A stretch of DNA of 27,603 nucleotides from a virus: the IMG/VR virus record IMGVR_UViG_3300035670_001044, positions 1 to 27,603 of that record; one strand, 5' to 3'. The notes beneath the pieces were generated by a model. It did no database searches. It saw nothing but the letters and a program-made list of their open reading frames with translations, and was not told the DNA's origin. Shown one piece after another: positions 26,697 through 27,603 of this stretch (within the stretch, counting starts at the first letter, position 1; each line of letters opens with the position of its first letter). Position numbers and translations under genes: made by a program.

Positions 26697-27212
26697 ATGA
26701 GGGGTTTCGGGCATGAAAACGTTGTCAATAAGTCGGTTGAATGGTTTACGCCGCCACATATTTTTGAGGCGTTGAACATTGATTTTGATTTGGATCCGTG
26801 TTCACCGGTGGGTGGCGGGGATTGTGTTCCTGCGGTAACGAAGTTTTGTTTACCTGAGAAGGATGGTTTGGTGGAGCCGTGGTTTGGTCGGGTGTGGGTG
26901 AATCCGCCGTACGGTCGGGAAACTGGTGTGTGGCTTCGCAAACTTGCTGATCATGGTGATGGGGTGGCTTTGGTGTTTGCTCGTACTGGTACGAAATGGT
27001 TTCAGGATGTTGCTTCGCGGGCTTCGCTGGTGTGTTTTGTTGCTGGTCGGGTGCGGTTCATTTCTGGGGAAACTGGTGAGGTTGGGGATTCCCCTGGTGC
27101 CGACTCGATGCTGTTGGCGTTCGGTGAGCATTGTGCAGTGAAACTGTCGTTGTCTGGTTTGGGGGTGTTTGGGCGTATGGCCGCGTTGGACCCAAAAATC
27201 GTTTTACGTTGA
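26697..27212 (+). CDS. Phage DNA adenine-N6-methyltransferase (Dam-like)
   Basis: A 171-residue protein of the phage N-6-adenine methyltransferase type. Key parts: VNKSVEWFTPPHIFEALN (11-27), FDLDPCSPVGGG (30-41), a substrate loop, and the catalytic VWVNPPYGRETGVWL (67-80) with NPPY (69-72), then GVALVFARTGTKWFQDV and VCFVAGRVRFI. It methylates adenine, likely to protect against restriction or to mark the genome. The frame is open further upstream, but ATG 26697 gives a normal start. That upstream extension crosses the region used by the minus-strand gene and is not supported. G-rich, T-rich codons differ from the C-rich operon to the left. Confidence 0.9.
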   Translation: MRGFGHENVVNKSVEWFTPPHIFEALNIDFDLDPCSPVGGGDCVPAVTKFCLPEKDGLVEPWFGRVWVNPPYGRETGVWLRKLADHGDGVALVFARTGTKWFQDVASRASLVCFVAGRVRFISGETGEVGDSPGADSMLLAFGEHCAVKLSLSGLGVFGRMAALDPKIVLR

Positions 27213-27217
27213 TTGGT

Positions 27218-27278
27218 GTGTTGGTGGGCGGGGAGAAACCGGAGCGGAGGGGGTGCTCGACGGCACACCCACCAACAC
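27218..27278. promoter_or_regulatory. Large inverted repeat before the terminase
   Basis: GTGTTGGTGGG (27218-27228) and CCCACCAACAC (27268-27278) form a perfect 11-bp repeat around 39 bases. Inside, GTGC and GCAC (27253-27266) make a second small hairpin with loop TCGACG. The structure begins six bases after the methyltransferase stop and ends 18 bases before the terminase ATG. It may be a terminator, an operator or a packaging (pac/cos) site. Confidence 0.65.
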
Positions 27279-27296
27279 GTTTATGATGGTAACACG

Positions 27297-27603
27297 ATGA
27301 GTGCTGGACGGAGTGGCAGGCGGCAGGTTCCGCCACAAGATGTTGCCCGTTTCTGGCAGGCCCGCGCATCAGGCATGACGATCAAGGAAGCAGCGAAGAT
27401 TGCTGGGGTGCATTACAACACTGCACAGGGGTGGGATGCGCGGAAACGTAAAGCGAAAGCAGAGTTGGAGATCGCCAAGCTTGATGGGGCGAAGATCAGG
27501 AAGGGGGAGGGTGGGGTTCAGCATGATGCGTGGCAGAAGGTTATGGATGTGTCTGATTTGCCACCGGTTATTCCGCATGATCGTTTGTCGGAGGATGCGA
27601 AAC
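27297..27603 (+). CDS. terL: Large terminase subunit, N-terminal part (truncated at window end)
   Basis: Open to the right edge; 102 residues visible. The N-terminus has an HTH (VARFWQARASGMTIKEAAKIAGVHYNTAQGWDARKRKAKAE, residues about 15-55), a basic acid-rich linker, and DLPPVIPHDRLSEDAK, a string that starts the ATPase region in many actinophage large terminases (LPPVIPxDRLSEEARRAL...). It would package DNA into the capsid with the portal. A small-terminase-like HTH fused at the front may recognise the packaging site. No Shine-Dalgarno is visible; TATGAT (27282-27287) nine bases before the ATG suggests a very short leader. The rest of the gene and the portal should lie beyond the window. 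Confidence 0.7.
   Translation, partial: MSAGRSGRRQVPPQDVARFWQARASGMTIKEAAKIAGVHYNTAQGWDARKRKAKAELEIAKLDGAKIRKGEGGVQHDAWQKVMDVSDLPPVIPHDRLSEDAK

Noticed and set aside
1-27603. CRISPR array, insertion sequence, integrase or lysogeny repressor
   Set aside because: No regularly spaced direct repeats at the DNA level other than the 60-bp coding repeats. No transposase, recombinase or CI-like protein recognised.

Overview
The window is a large part of the genome of a tailed bacteriophage, most likely one infecting an uncultured, moderate-GC actinobacterium. The actinobacterial assignment rests on a phage-borne WhiB-type Fe-S regulator, a secreted Rpf/SLT-like muralytic enzyme, frequent GTG starts, and DnaA boxes of the actinobacterial TTGTCCACA type. 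The capsid protein is of the N4-gp56 family. No tape measure, tail tube or sheath gene is visible, so a short-tailed (podovirus-like) particle is the simplest reading. No integrase or CI-like repressor was seen.

Layout. 1-11.5 kb is the virion module: end of an internal or portal-proximal protein, scaffold, major capsid protein with a strong terminator, a small leaderless virion protein, a protein with ten exact 20-residue repeats and its paralogous neighbour, two glycosyltransferases (GT2, GT4), five tiny lysine-rich proteins, an adaptor-like protein, a large beta-rich tail protein, and a receptor-binding fibre with a compositionally foreign distal half. 11.5-14.2 kb is the host-surface and lysis module: a secreted PA14 protein with a long Thr/Ser/Pro stalk, holin-like membrane proteins and an M15 peptidase endolysin. 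14.2-19.3 kb holds DNA transactions: a small HTH-like protein, a metallophosphoesterase, a YqaJ-type exonuclease, a RecT/Bet annealase, a PD-(D/E)XK-like protein and an endonuclease VII/HNH protein. 19.3-22.6 kb carries a strongly folded intergenic element, the muralytic enzyme, WhiB, a helicase-loader-like protein and a cytosine-C5 methyltransferase with a complete second gene in another frame. 22.6-25.8 kb is an early-type operon of small unknown proteins ending in a sliding-clamp-like protein. Three of its start sites share a hairpin-AAGGAGA leader. 25.8-26.5 kb is non-coding and looks like a replication origin, with three DnaA boxes, palindromes and a sharp GC-skew switch. It is followed by a small minus-strand gene, an adenine-N6 methyltransferase, a complex inverted repeat, and the start of the large terminase at the right edge.

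How it fits together. The exonuclease/annealase pair implies recombination-dependent DNA metabolism. DnaA boxes, a loader-like protein and a clamp-like protein, without a visible polymerase or primase, imply use of the host replisome, although unseen sequence lies outside the window. Two methyltransferases of different chemistry could protect against restriction. WhiB and the secreted muralytic enzyme are probably aimed at host physiology. Terminase at the right edge and capsid genes at the left fit a circular or circularly permuted genome. The whole gene layout is forward except one probable 55-codon gene. Function calls come from motif recognition by eye; no database search was possible.
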